DNA of 64,000 nt from Phellopilus nigrolimitatus (Eukaryota > Basidiomycota > Agaricomycetes > Hymenochaetales > Hymenochaetaceae): assembly GCA_021029095.1 (NCBI GenBank), contig JAJOHG010000006.1:248001-312000 (forward strand), in the 5' to 3' direction. Under the pieces are notes generated by a model. That model made no database searches and had not been told where the DNA came from. It worked only from the letters and a program-made list of their open reading frames with translations. A program made the position numbers and the translations under genes. Within the stretch, counting starts at the first letter, position 1, and each line of letters opens with the position of its first letter. Shown piece after piece: positions 46,366-58,229 of the stretch.

Positions 46366-47570
46366 TTAACCACTGATTCCTCGGTAGTAGTAAATTTGAC
46401 TTTGCAGGCGCTGGATTTGACCAGGTGTGTACTGGTTTCTGCACGAATCCACCGTGTAGTCCATATAATTATCTTTGAAAGCAAGTCAATCATAAATTAA
46501 GCGACTTCAAGTTATGAAGTCCACTCACTGATTGGGTCAGCGCCGCCACCGGCGCAGGTGTCGCGACCAGTCGGACAGCCAAACGCTGCAGAGGCCTCGG
46601 CAGGGGTGTCATTGACATAGTCTCCCGGGGAAGAGCACCCCTAAGCCAGATTTAGGTCAGTCATCTCAACACTGAAAAAAAAAAAGGAGTGACGCACGCC
46701 TTGGAAAGTATGGTATAAACCGACCCAGTGACCAACCTCATGCGTGAGGACCTTCAACGCATTGATAATCATTCTAGTCTCATCAATAAGTGCAAGAGTC
46801 CCGGACATACCCTTCCCAGATTGTTTCCTGGCGAGTTTCCCCCGGGAAGCGTCGAGTAGCGAATCAGAATTCCATCGTTCACCGGATTGTTGTTGTAGTC
46901 TTCCGGAAACGCTGAGTATCCGAGAGTCCCCGGGCTCTGAATGTTGTTTAGGCCGACCGAGTAGATGTTCAGCGCGGCGGGACCATTGTTATTGTAGCGC
47001 AACTGGTTCTTCATATCGTACTGTGGTTGCGCCGTGTTCGGGTCGACGTTATTGAACCAGTACGCGTTCTGGACACGACGCAGGCCTGCGAGCTGGAACT
47101 GAACCCCAGTCCCTTGGAATCCTTGATTGATGACGTTGATTTGGTTGTTAATCATGGAGTCACTGGGAAATCGTTATAATGGCCACGCGTAAATTAGATT
47201 ACTCTCCGAATAGTAAAGAAAGGAGGCGCGTACGGAATGTTTCCGCCGTCAAAGGAGTTATCTGCACTGATAACATTCCAATAGATGGGGATGGTTGCAA
47301 CATTGGCCTTGAGTTCATGTCCCACGGTGACGTTCCTCTTCTCCGAGGCAATCTTCGTCTGGAAGTCCTTTTCTGCGCGAGCCATCTGCTCGTCGGAGAT
47401 GCTGGTACCACAGAATGACCTTTACAGAAACAATGCTAAGAGTCTTTCGAAATACTTGAAGACTCCTAAGGAAAGACTTACATGGCCTGGGTTGTACTAT
47501 TGTCCACCAAAGGTACGGCACTCGCAGTCGTCGCGAAGAACAGGGCAAGAAGAACGAAGGACTTGAACAT
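46366..47570 (-). CDS. secreted M43-type metalloprotease
   Basis: Six exons, 47482-47570, 47234-47419, 46811-47162, 46698-46751, 46529-46640 and 46366-46472, give 299 aa, all phases consistent. A signal peptide is clear ([18 protein letters not shown]). The pro/N-terminal part has CGTSISDEQ and IPIYWNVI. The catalytic zinc site is [11 protein letters not shown], matching HExxHxxGxxH, encoded by the 54-bp fourth exon. Behind it come [13 protein letters not shown] and the Met-turn [10 protein letters not shown] of the M43 (pappalysin/cytophagalysin) family. It should act outside the cell and degrade proteins. The length is usual for fungal members. Confidence 0.9.
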
Positions 47571-48815
47571 GTTGCGGATACAAAGACACAAACGAGATCG
47601 GAGACGCTTGGGAGAGAAAACCGAGCGAATGGCTTTTCCTTCACGCAGACATCATGTTTTTATACCCATACCAACTGCCTTCATCCCACAAAGTACATGA
47701 TAGGTAACCTGTATATCGACATGGAAGGATGTCGCAAGACCGAACAAAAGCGAGTAACCCAGCTCAGCGCCTGTCAGTTGTTATTCCATGTCATTAGTCT
47801 GAATCGAAAGAACTCGAGTCGCTGCAGAAAGCCACCTTCTTAGACGAACTTTCTTGTTAGTCAGGGTAAACGACTCGCGTGGCAGGCTTCATATTCGGAT
47901 GCGAACCGAAAGCATTGACGATCCAGAATGTCCAGAGAACTTACCGATCATGTACTCTTCACTGCTACCCGTCATATATATTCATAGATCATAATCTTGA
48001 AACAACATATCCAATGCATCCGGGCTAGTAAACGGGAAGCAATGGTGAGGTGTGGATCACGGTTCTACAATAGTTGCGGCTTTCACGTTCCATGCATGTC
48101 ACCTGATCAACGTACTAATGCACTTGCTAGTCTTCGAAACAAAGGAATACACCGATCGGTGCATGTCATGCCAAGCAGTGGCTTTTTGCACGATATGTGG
48201 CGTTGAAAACTTGAAATAAGTCAAGTTGCTTAACATGTGTTCTTCCATAGGGATATGCATGCGAGTAGCGAATAGGCTTAGAGGACTAGTCTCGACGCAT
48301 CGACTCCTTGCGATTGAATGTCAAGGTCATCTTGTCGTACTTCACCGAATTGAATTTGCTTTGGACATCATTTTGATTGACGCATGATCGCAGAACGCGT
48401 AGCAAGAAAGTGCAGCAGCAAAATGAATCTAAGAGCAAGGATCGCAAGGATTCTCACATTCCACTTGGTGAAGATAGACGCTGAAGATGTTCAGTGGCAG
48501 GCGGAGAAGCGACGCTGATCATACATATCACATATTACTAATGACTAACCGAGGCTTGTGCAATCTCACGAGCCTTTCAACTCCAGATTGTATTGTATTT
48601 GTTGTGTAATGTCGATATCCGCTTCAAGCATTGATGGGCATTATACACACTCTCTCCTTTCTTAAAAAAAAAGTTGCATTCGGTCGAGTTATTGTCTGCC
48701 TTCTAGAGTTCAGTTCACATCCTAACCGACCCCGCTGCCTATAACCGAAAGAGTTTGTACCAGTTTTTTTAATCATGCTTTAGTACGTACGTTGGCATAT
48801 GGTATGACTTTCATT
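47571..48815. other. intergenic, nothing recognised
   Basis: The first 300 bp are the protease promoter side. No family-like frame or RNA gene is visible. A poly-A run lies at 48664-48672. Confidence 0.45.
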
Positions 48816-50552
48816 TCAGATGCCAAATGGAGAAACGTCTGGGCCAGAGATTATCACTTTGAGAACGTCCCTTCCGTCCAAGCCCTTCCCTGCTTTCATG
48901 GCTTCAAACGCAGAAGGAGCGTCATCGAAGGCGAACCTGGAATTCATTCTAGGTTACTCACTAGAAGGGCCTGAGATATTAGCAATATCTTGAAGCTTAC
49001 CGATGTGTAATCAACGACTTGAGATCTATCTTTCCTGAAGAAGTAAGGGAAATGGCAAGAGCATAATCGCCTGGCTGTTCGAGTTAGATACTAGAAGCCT
49101 GGATAATAAGAATATTTACTCCATAACGATGAGATCCTTTGATATCGAGCTCTTTCACTAAAATAGACGTGATGGGAATTTGCATCTCGGCTTCACCATT
49201 TCCGACCTGCCAGTATATGACCGATATAGATATAAGTTCAAAGTGCTGCAAGTTGTCAAGAGCTTCAAGTCATGGCACTGACTTGGATAAACGTGCCGCC
49301 GATCTTGGTTATCAGCAGGCCAATTTGCACGCAAACCCCTGCGCCACTCGCCTCAAAAACATAATCAAGGCTGTTGCGCCCACGGTCTTCAAGGTTTAAT
49401 TTGGTCTTCAACAACGTCGCCGCGCGCCTCGCGTACCCGATTTTCGGCTCGTTTTCCTCGCGCGGCGGAGGTAGGAACGCGTCGGTCGCCGCATATGTTA
49501 AGGCAAAGTTCAGGCGAGAAGGCACGACATCCACTGCGATGATGCGCGTGGCGCCTCACACTTTCGCAACAGCCATGCACAGAAGCCCAACGGGCCCACA
49601 GCCAAAGACTGCGATTTTGTGGTTCACACGCACTCGAGCGACAGTCGAAACAGCGTGCACAGCAACTGAAAGTGGCTCCATCTACACGGATTCATTCGTT
49701 AGCAGAATGAGTAGTCGACTTCTTCACTACTGAACATGGTATTGAACTCGCCATGGCACCATCTTCAAGCGTGAGGTTGACTGGCATTCTATATGCCAGA
49801 TGGGAAGGAAGCTTGTAGAAACGACCCAAAGTACCGTCGACAGGCGGGTAAGCCGGAAAAATCACATCGGGACAAAGCTAACGACAAGATCGCAAGTAAA
49901 TAAACACACTAATTCTTATATTCAGAGGCGTACCTGATAATTCCCCCCTTTACAATACTCGCATCGGCCGCAGGTTGCGCCTGGTTCCACAGCGACCCTA
50001 TCCCCAATGTTCACGTTGGCGACTTTAGAGCCGACTTCATGCGGTTTACAAGATTAGTATTCATACTTTTCCAGGGTATAGCGTTTGTTTTCGTACCTTT
50101 AGATACTATGCCAGAAGATTCATGGCCAAGTACCTGTGAGAAATTCTTCAAGCATTCTTTTATGATAAATACGGGTTAGAGATTCACCATTGGCTTTTCA
50201 AGGACGACATGCCCCAAACGTCCCGCAACAAACAAATGGACCTGGAAAGACAAGATATTATAGTATACATTTTTAGTGAGTGGCCATATCAGAGACGCAC
50301 AGCGGATCCACAGATACCTACAAAGGTAGTATATACTCAGCTTATCCCAGAACCGATTTATGTGAAGATACTAAAACTGACCGGTCTTCTTCACCTCGAC
50401 GATCACATCATTGGACTCCGCTGTTGTTGAGAGCGAGTTTTTTTTATCAATACATTCCAGTATAATCCCAAGCTCTTGCGATCAGGGATCGGCCTCTCCT
50501 CGAATGCAACGTTCTTTGCTCCTCTGAGCACGAACGATCTATTGCTCGACAT
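48816..50552 (-). pseudogene. zinc-dependent polyol (sorbitol/xylitol-type) dehydrogenase with one premature stop
   Basis: The start at 50552 reads MSSNRSFVLRGAKNVAFEER. Further exons give DVIVEVKKTG, then GICGSAVH across an intron (catalytic-zinc Cys present, the usual Asp after GS replaced by Ala), GRLGHVVLEKPM and VLGHESSGIV. The structural zinc site is ATCGRCEYCKGGNYQLC. The NAD fold has GCGPVG. The C-terminus has DLKSLITHR, FAFDDAPSAFEAMKAGKG and ends at 48816. In AKV-stop-GATRII a TGA (49556-49558) replaces the Trp codon TGG expected in this family. The rest is in frame. The family oxidises polyols such as xylitol or sorbitol with NAD+. The gene is either a very young pseudogene or a sequencing variant. 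Confidence 0.72.
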
Positions 50553-51375
50553 GATGCTGGAGGACAGATCGAACCTCTGGGGTAGATATCGAGATAATCT
50601 GAGCAGCTAATGTGCGGCAAAGTTTGGGCTCGAGAAGCACCGCTATTTGCCCATGTCATGGGGATACGGATTTCCGTCGACCTAATAGAAGTAGCCTTAT
50701 AGTTCTATAAGCCTGCTGATATCCGGTAATATCCAACGCGAGCATGAGACCCTCATGTTGATACCATATAGACGGCGAGAAAAACAGGGTCGCAAAGTGC
50801 TGCAGTGAACAAATACTTACAGGTGGGTCAGAAAAGTCTTCCCCCCCCCCCCCCCCCCCTCTGAAAAAGGAAAGCGGTTCCCGCCTGCGTAGCAAAGGTC
50901 GTCGAGTCCTCGCTCACCGTTGCCTACGGTGTGCTGCCAGCTCAACACAATCCAAAAAATAGTTAACAAGTACGTATTGTATGTTTATAATATGCATCTA
51001 AAGCAAAGATCATGCGCAGTCAAACAATTTTTGATACAGTCTTTGTGTCGCCAAGGCGGACGGCGAAGACTTTTCTGACCCACCTGTACATCGGCTTGGT
51101 AGTCCGAAAAAGCAGTCCTCTCGATTGGGATTGACAGATCATTTTTGAAGCGGAGCTTTGACGCGCCTGTGGCACCAGCCCGGCAAAACCGGCAATTTAA
51201 AATAAGCAAATAAAATTTGACACGAAGAGGAAAAGTAGAATTGTTCAAGTATTCAAAACACGACCGTCTAGATCTACACAACATTTGCAAGTAATAACAT
51301 ACAGATTGTCTTTCCTTAGTCAAGTAGGGAAGCTCCCCACTAAAATTGTTCCAAATATTCATATTCGCTCAGACA
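50553..51375. other. intergenic holding a small TA element
   Basis: Apart from the element at 50820-51086 there is nothing recognisable between the dehydrogenase start and the transhydrogenase stop. Confidence 0.5.
50820..51086. mobile_element. short MITE with poly-C tract (267 bp)
   Basis: Perfect inverted repeats of about 22 bp begin CAGGTGGGTCAGAAAAG at both ends. TA flanks both sides (50818-50819 and 51087-51088). A run of about 20 C lies directly inside the left repeat (50841-50860). There is no coding capacity. The TA duplication fits a Tc1/mariner-type MITE. Confidence 0.8.
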
Positions 51376-54300
51376 TCAGTTGCGAGTTTCCAGACCACGT
51401 TTTATGGCTTCAAGGATCAGCCAAACGTCAGAAGTAGCCAGGGTAAAAAGAATATGCTTTTTTCTCACCATCACAGCTATCCTTTGCATCACCGAACAGC
51501 ATCTTCGTCCCTGGCATGTAGAACATGGGGTTTGGAACGTCGGCTGTGCGGAAAACACCACCTCAGAAATTTCAATAAGACGGAATCAATTTGGAGCCTA
51601 CCGTAACCGCTCGCCATCCCACGTTTCATGACGATCACTTGCTTGCTCTTCCACGCGTGCAGAACTGGCATGCCGGCAATGGCAGAACCAGGCTCAAGCG
51701 CGATAGGATTTACAGTGTCATTCGCCCCAATGACGAGCGTGACGTCCGTGTCTGTAAAGTCATCGTTGATTTCGTCCATTTCCAGCACAACTGTCATGAA
51801 GGCAGTCAGAATCTATCTCAATTCAGAAGGTAGTGGCGTACTGTCATAAGGAACCGATGCCTCAGCAAGCAGGACGTTGCATTGGCCCGGCATGCGTCCA
51901 GCAACAGGGTGGATTGCAAATCGTACATTCACACCCTTTGCGCGAAGCATGCGTGTTATGTCTGAGATGGCGTACTGCGCCTTGGCGACAGCCATGCCGT
52001 ATCCAACAACCTGTGCAACACGTTTGGCCGATTATTTCAACTCCAAAAGTGAGACATGAAGAAAAAAACGCACGAGAATAACGTTTTCTGCATTAGTGAG
52101 CGCGTCTACAGTGTCGTCCACTGTCGTCTTGGTGATTTGACCCTCAATCTTGAAGTCCGATTGAACTGGAGCCGCGATACCACCGAAGAGGACATTTGTT
52201 ATAGATCTGTTCATGGCAACACACTGCACGCGATAGCGAACATTAGCCAATCGAAAGGCGAATGGGTAGAAGGGCAAAGAAAAAAACGCACCATGATATA
52301 CGAAAGAATAGAACCGCTAACACCAATTAACGAGCCAACTGTAGTAAGTAGCGGATTGTCGAGCATGAACCCTTCGGCGACGAGTGCGAACCCGGAATAT
52401 GCATTCAGGACAGTAATGACCACAGCTGTAAAACGAATTTAGCTGAGCAGAACTCATTGTTGCAATCTAAACTAGCAACGCACGCATGTCGGCGCCGCCG
52501 ATTGCAGCCGTAGTCGTATAACCCTTCAAAAAGCTAAGTACCGTACTCCCCGCAAGGCATCCTGCTGCGACCATTGGTGCTCCGGGGGCCATGCTCACGA
52601 ATGCACCCATCGTGGCGATGTTAGCACCAAGAAGGGAAGAGTTGACGAGGTGTCGGCCAGGAAGGACAAGTGGACGAGACGACATACGCCCGGCAAGTTT
52701 GAGGAAAGCGACGATAGATCCCGTGAATGTCACGCCACCTATCCAGAAATAAAAGGAGGGAATTTAAGCCACTTCAAACGTAGAATACTGTGATTCTCAC
52801 CGATGAGTACGCCCAAATACGCTGTAACAAGGTGCAGCGTGGAAATATGGCTAACATCAGCCATAACGCTACCGATGCTCGTCAATACCGCCGCCAGACC
52901 AACCACGGAGTGCAGCGCAGCGACCATCTGAGGCAGCTCAGTCGGAGTTATGCGCCGACCCAATAGACCGCCTACTCGCAATATATTAAGCTCAATCTTC
53001 CAGTGTGTTCATTCTGAATTGCCGCGTACCAATAATGCTCCCGATGCCTGCGACGCCCGCGAATTGCGCGAGCACCTCAGGTGGAAATCCGACAGCGAGA
53101 AGCGATGCAAGAATGCCAGAGCTGACTCCCAAAATACCGAGGATGTTGCCTTGCCGGGCCGTCAGCTGCGACCCGAGGCCAGAAATAGAACCTATGCAAA
53201 AGTTGTGAAGTTAGTATAAAGCGAAATCGTAAAATGATTTAGTGCTCACTGATGCATAAAACACTGCTGGTGAGGTATCCCGCCTGGACAAGGCCGGCCA
53301 TGCCAGAGGTAGCAGCAGCAATATACCCGCCACCGAAGAGCAGGCCTGGAATGCCGTACATCCAAGGATATTCGGGGGGATCAGTCGGACCTGTTACAAA
53401 GTGATTCATAAGGACGACAGGTGTAAATTTGAATGTAAAAATCATGTACGTTTGAACATGTCCAGCATGCGCTTCGTGATAACGAATCCTCCAGAGACGT
53501 TCACAAATGCTAGGAGTACCGAGAGAGCACCAAGGGCTTGTGGGAACGTTCCTGGAAGATATCCGCCTCCCATTATGAACAATCCACCGACGCCAACCAT
53601 ACCTAGCAATAAATCGCTCAACTAAGTTGGTCTCCCGAACAAATAGAAATCTACCAGAAATTGCATTGGTAACGCTCATCAGGGGGGAATGCAGCGCAGG
53701 TGATACGCCCCAGACAACACGGTATCCGATAAGGCCTGCGAGACTGAACGTGAACACATTGCTCATGAACTCAGGACCAGTCGCCTTCCCCAGCAAAAGG
53801 GCAGCACCCATCCCCGCAGTCACTGTAGCGACCTCACGCGATGCCTTCTGCCAGGGCGTCACTGCGCGCGTCTCTTCTGCCTTCGCCGCTGCTTCCGCAG
53901 TCGGCTTTGGTGTCGGTGCGGGCGGGGAAGCAGGGCGCGGTGTGGGTGGAAGAATCTCGCCCTTGTGAGTGACGATCGACCCACGAACTACCTCGTCAGA
54001 CAGATCAACGCCGAAATGGATTTCCTGCGGAGACATGGAGAGAAGGAACTTGGTGATGTTGTTGGAGTAGAGAGTGGAGGACTGCGTTGGCAGCCGCGAA
54101 GGGAGATCGGAGTAACCTGTGCACAGAATCGCATGAGCATTCGACAGTACATTTGCTTGCATCAATTCTTTAAAGTAGTACGAACCAATGATTTTGACAC
54201 CGGAGTAGACGGCCAGCTGGCCGGGCAGTGTCGCTTCGCAATTTCCGCCCGCTTCCGCAGCAAGGTCGACGACAACTGATCCTGGCTTCATAGCAGCTAC

Positions 54301-55679
54301 CATCTGTTGAAGAATACATGATCAGTTTTCCTACAATGAGCAATCTTTGGAATCTCTTACTTCATTTGTGATGAGCTTCGGTGCGGGTCTTCCGGGTATC
54401 AGAGCTGTAGTTATTACGATGTCGACGTCGCGGCACTGCTCCATGAACAGCTTCATCTCCGCCTCATGGAACTCCTTCGACATGACTTTCGCATACCCGC
54501 CTGCGCCTGAGCCATCTTCTTTGACGTCGACCTCAAGAAACTCGGCGCCAAGCGATTGCACTTGCTCACGCGCTGCGGAGCGCGTATCAAACCCGCGCAC
54601 GATAGCACCAAGACGGCGAGCCTTGACAAATTTTACGTAAGTAGAGTGAATAAGAAGAAATGAAATCGCTCACTGTCGCGATCGCGCTGAGGCCCGCTAC
54701 ACCTGCACCAATAACCATTACTTTGCAAGGTGGAATCTGGGGATGTTTTTAATTATCGATCCAATCTATGAGATCTACTTCACACACTTTGCTAAAAAAA
54801 CAATCGTCTAATCAGGGAAATGTCAAATGGAAAAAAGTGATTGCTTACCCTGCAGCTGTAACTTGACCAGTCAAGAAACGTCCGAAGTGGTTAGACGCCT
54901 CCAGAACAGCCTTGTAACCCGCAATATTTGCCATGGAACTACAAAACATATCTATATCGCATTCAATACACGAAAACTCCTGCATACCTTAACGCATCAA
55001 AAACCTGAGCACGAGAGATCCGAGGAATCATGTCCATAGCAAAAGATGTCGCTTTGCGCGCAGCCAGCGCGTCCACGATAGCTTTGTTTTGAGCAGGGTA
55101 TAAAAACGAGATGACTGTTGCGTTTTCACGCAGCACGCCTACTTCGTCCTTCCCTTTTTCGATACTAGGTGCGCGTACTTTAAGAATGATGTCGCTATCA
55201 TTCCAAATTGTTCCTTGCTCAACAAGCGTTGCTCCGGCTTTCGTATACGCATCATCCGTGAATTGAGCCTCGACACCTGCGCCGTGCTCAACAAGCACGC
55301 GCGAGAACCCCTTCTTAAGCAATAGAGCAGTGTTCTGGGGCGTGATTGCCACTCGTCTCTCATTTGGGTAAGACTCGAGCGGTACGCCGACAGTAAGCGA
55401 AGAGTAAGGAAGACCTAAGAGAGATATAAGAAGGGTTTATGGCCATGAATCATTTTGGACGCACTTGTTACTTTCGCTTGTGCAAATTTCTCTTCGTTGT
55501 TCCTCCTGCATGTTTGATGATAGAGTCTGTGTGTGCATTGCGCAACTATCGCACCGAGTTAGAAGCTGGACATCGATCTGATCTCGAGACGTCAACATAC
55601 AGGTTCGCCGCAGGTTCGCGAGCTGCGACTTCGTTGTCGGCCGCGTCCACGAGCGACAAACTGTGAACGATGGCCTCAT
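51376..55679 (-). CDS. mitochondrial NAD(P) transhydrogenase, one-chain form
   Basis: A many-exon gene encodes all three domains in one protein. The start is ATG 55679 (or a Met a few codons upstream), giving an Arg/Ser/Thr-rich presequence [19 protein letters not shown]. Domain I follows: [33 protein letters not shown] and [17 protein letters not shown]. The membrane domain II runs from the [16 protein letters not shown] region through many helices ([55 protein letters not shown]). Domain III has the NADP-binding [31 protein letters not shown] and [12 protein letters not shown]. The stop is at 51376. It couples proton flow across the inner membrane to making NADPH. I found no break. Confidence 0.9.
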
Positions 55680-56031
55680 TGTCGATGCCAAAGGCATGGG
55701 CGGCGCAAAAGAACGCGTCGTTGATGACACGACAGGCAAAGCACGCTGGCGAGGAGCAATGGTCCCGTTTATGTTGCCAGCAGCGTTCAGGTCACGTTCA
55801 GCCAAGCCGAAGCGAACCCCAGGAAACCCCACATTCGGCACGTTCAATCCGAGATCTTGATCATCTTCTATTACTGTAACAGATCAGCGTGTGGTCGAAA
55901 CCCCATTTGAGATTTTGAAAAACTTGGTATCCCCTTGGCAGGATAAAAAAAAATCTAGTAAAGAATCAAAATCAACTGTTATCACCTTTTAACCTTTTTC
56001 TTTTTCCTTCACCGACGACGGAGGTTCAAGT
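55680..56031. other. intergenic between the transhydrogenase start and the U6 gene
   Basis: This is the upstream region of the transhydrogenase. Near 56020 a GGTTCAAGT motif resembling a tRNA-type B box lies just beyond the U6 terminator in opposite orientation. Confidence 0.45.
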
Positions 56032-56107
56032 AAAAAAGCGAGGCAATAAATATTGTGCACCGAAGTGCATTCCACTCTGAAAAGCGTGTCATCCTTGTGC
56101 AGGGGCC

Positions 56108-56138
<31 letters not shown>

Positions 56139-56162
56139 TTCGTATGTCACCCCGAAGGGGAC
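56032..56162 (-). ncRNA. U6 spliceosomal snRNA
   Basis: On the minus strand a 5' hairpin (GTCCCCTTCGGGGTGAC) is followed by AAAATTGGAACGATACAGAG and AAGATTAGCATGGCCCCTGC, then AAGGATGACACGC. These are the invariant U6 core with the ACAGAGA box and the internal A-box-like TTAGCATGGCC. The usual 3' tail is replaced by TTTTCAGAGTGGAA and a perfect TGCACTTCGGTGCA hairpin (56056-56069), before a T6 Pol III terminator at 56032-56037. U6 base-pairs with U2 and U4 and forms the catalytic centre of the spliceosome. The 3' end is uncertain, because an earlier T4 run could also end transcription. Confidence 0.9.
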
Positions 56163-56354
56163 AAGAATTATTCTCTGAGTCTGTCGGCTACAAGCACTTT
56201 TCTACGTTTTGGTCACTGGGCGGTTGACTTCGAAACTTCCGCTTCCTATACGCCTCACCTTCCAGAAAATATTTCACAGTTCTTCGAGTACTAAAGGCAA
56301 GTAACGTTCGTAAAAACGCTGATTTTTGAAGAAAACAAAATCAAGTTCTGCTGC
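56163..56354. other. upstream flank of the U6 gene
   Basis: No clear TATA box is visible at about -30 on the minus strand. The region separates U6 from the truncated dehydrogenase. Confidence 0.4.
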
Positions 56355-56763
56355 TTAAAGATCTGAAGGTTCAACATCTGGCCCCGAGATGATAGTCTTG
56401 ATCACGACTTTCCCATCCATGCTCTTCCCTGCCTTTGCTGCGTCAAACGCTGCAACCGCATCTTCGAACCTGAATCTGGATGCACAAACAAGCTATCAGT
56501 ACCAGCCATAATGATCCTTAACGCTCATGCTAATCGCACCTGTGCGTGATTAGAGGCTTGAGGTCAACCTTTCCTGAGGATGCGAGGGAAAGGGCGAGCT
56601 GATAATCGCCCGGCTAATTTATCGGTTGAGTATCAGCGCAACAAAGATCAGAATTGTTCATGAAATGGTCGGTACTCACACCGTATCTAAAAGAGCCCTT
56701 TACTGAAAGCTCCTTTACGAGAAGAAGAGTGATCGGAAGCTGTACCTCATTACCTCCACTTCA
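56355..56763 (-). pseudogene. C-terminal fragment of a second polyol dehydrogenase
   Basis: Read on the minus strand, the fragment gives LLVKELSVKGSFRYG, then after an intron GDYQLALSLASSGKVDLKPL and ITHR, and after a further intron FRFEDAVAAFDAAKAGKS and IISGPDVEPSDL before the stop at 56355. It parallels the end of the gene at 48816-50552. All upstream parts (zinc sites, NAD fold) are missing: homology stops at about 56763, where a composite repeat block begins. The fragment is probably a gene cut by insertion or rearrangement. Confidence 0.72.
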
Positions 56764-57250
56764 GGCACCCCCTTACCAAGGACCTATTAGGTAGGACCGA
56801 CCCATATGAGGGTTCCTTCTAATAGGTCCTGCTTGGTTATGTGAGTCCCATGGCAGTTGGGCATGCCCATATGCCTGGGCATGCCCAACTGTGGGGATCT
56901 CAGGGTGTATTTCAGGGTCTTTGGGAATGCCCATCCTTGGGAAATCCCATAACTTGTCACTGGCTGTCAGGGGGCCCTGGTATGGGATTTCCCAGATAGT
57001 TGGACCTAATTATATAAATATTGTCCCTGTTGCACGCATTGTATCTAGCATTGTATTGGTGTGCTATAGTGTCTGCTTAACGGCTGAGCCACTGTTTGAG
57101 CTGGTCTGGGCTATACCGGGTTTGGTTTAAACAGGATTGGGTGCAGATTGGTTTGGGTCAGCAAGTACATTGATATCTCTGGTCCTTTTGGACCACAATG
57201 CTGTTGTTGGCTGCCCAAAGCCAATCAGGAGGCCTCACTAAACCATTTGA

Positions 57251-57534
57251 TTGGTTGTAGGGACGGGCCGTGTGTACAAAGGGCAGGGACGTAATCGATT
57301 GGTTGTAGGGACAGGTTATGTGTACAAAGGGCAGGGACGTAATCGATTGGTTGTAGGGACAGGTTATGTGTACAGAGGGCAGGGACGTAATCGATTGGTT
57401 GTAGGGACAGGTTATGTGTACAAAGGGCAGGGACGTAATCGATTGGTTGTAGGGACAGGTTATGTGTACAAAGGGCAGGGACGTAATCGATTGGTTGTAG
57501 GGACAGGTTATGTGTACAAAGGGCAGGGACGTAA
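57251..57534 (+). repeat. 48-bp minisatellite, about six copies
   Basis: The unit begins GATTGGTTGTAGGGACAGG and ends GGGACGTAATC. Copies start at 57251, 57299, 57347, 57395, 57443 and 57491. Two further, longer-spaced copies follow to about 57640, separated by a segment with CGAACTGAGGGCTCACTA. The 48-bp period is a multiple of three and the unit lacks stops in several frames. Confidence 0.9.
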
Positions 57535-57659
57535 TCAACGCGAACTGAGGGCTCACTAAACCATTCAATTGGTTGTAGGGACAGGTTATGTGTACAAAGG
57601 GCAGGGACGTAATCAACGCGAACTGAGGGCTCACTAGCCTTTCAATTGGTGGTAATGAC

Positions 57660-57945
57660 AAGCCCTGTGTACAAGGACACCCATCCTCGGGCATGCCCAA
57701 GTGTGGGCGTCCCCAAGGATGGGCATGCCCAAATGCGGACATGCGCACATTGGGCATGCCCAACGTCCTTGGGCATGCCCAAATGTGAGCATGTCCAAAT
57801 GTGGACATGCGCACTTCTTGGGCGTGCCCATCCTTGGGCACGCCCAAAAGTGTGGGCATCCCCAAGGATGGGCATGCCCAAGGATAGGTGTCCCCAAGAA
57901 TGGGCATGCCCAAGCATGGGCATGTGCGAGCTGAGGGTTCACTAA
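57660..57945. repeat. array of GGGCATGCCCA palindromes
   Basis: Six exact GGGCATGCCCA sites, plus variants GGGCGTGCCC, GGGCACGCCC, GGACATGCGC and GGGCATCCCC, are spaced by about 12-30 bp. Neighbouring palindromes are joined by spacers such as AAGGAT and AAATGTG. Confidence 0.85.
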
Positions 57946-58229
57946 GCTATTCAATTGGTTATTAGAAATTCACACAGGTATTTCTTATGGCAAAGCAACA
58001 GCACGGAGTGATCACACAGATCAGGCTTCAGAGGACTTGTCATTCTGTACAGTGCTAGCTGCCCTCATATATCAGAGCTACATGATCAATATAAGAGATG
58101 TCACAATAATGATATGATACAGTACTGAGCAAGCAACATGAGTAAGACAGACAAAACATTACTAAATGACCATGAGAGACCATAAGTGACCATGATGAGT
58201 AATACATATTGGTAGTAGTGACTGGCAGT

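Noticed and set aside
50280..50420. Apparent stop codon behind GICGSAV in the polyol dehydrogenase
   Set aside because: A GTGCGT donor right after GSA and an acceptor before VHLFVAG restore the frame, so this is an intron and not a nonsense mutation.
57158..57913. 251-residue minus-strand open frame with 16-residue repeats
   Set aside because: It is the reverse strand of the 48-bp minisatellite and of the palindrome array. Several palindrome-driven frames overlap it, so it is not evidence of a gene.
57660..57945. GGGCATGCCC sites match the p53 half-site consensus RRRCWWGYYY
   Set aside because: Fungi have no p53, and the sites are part of a tandem palindrome array, so the match is coincidental.
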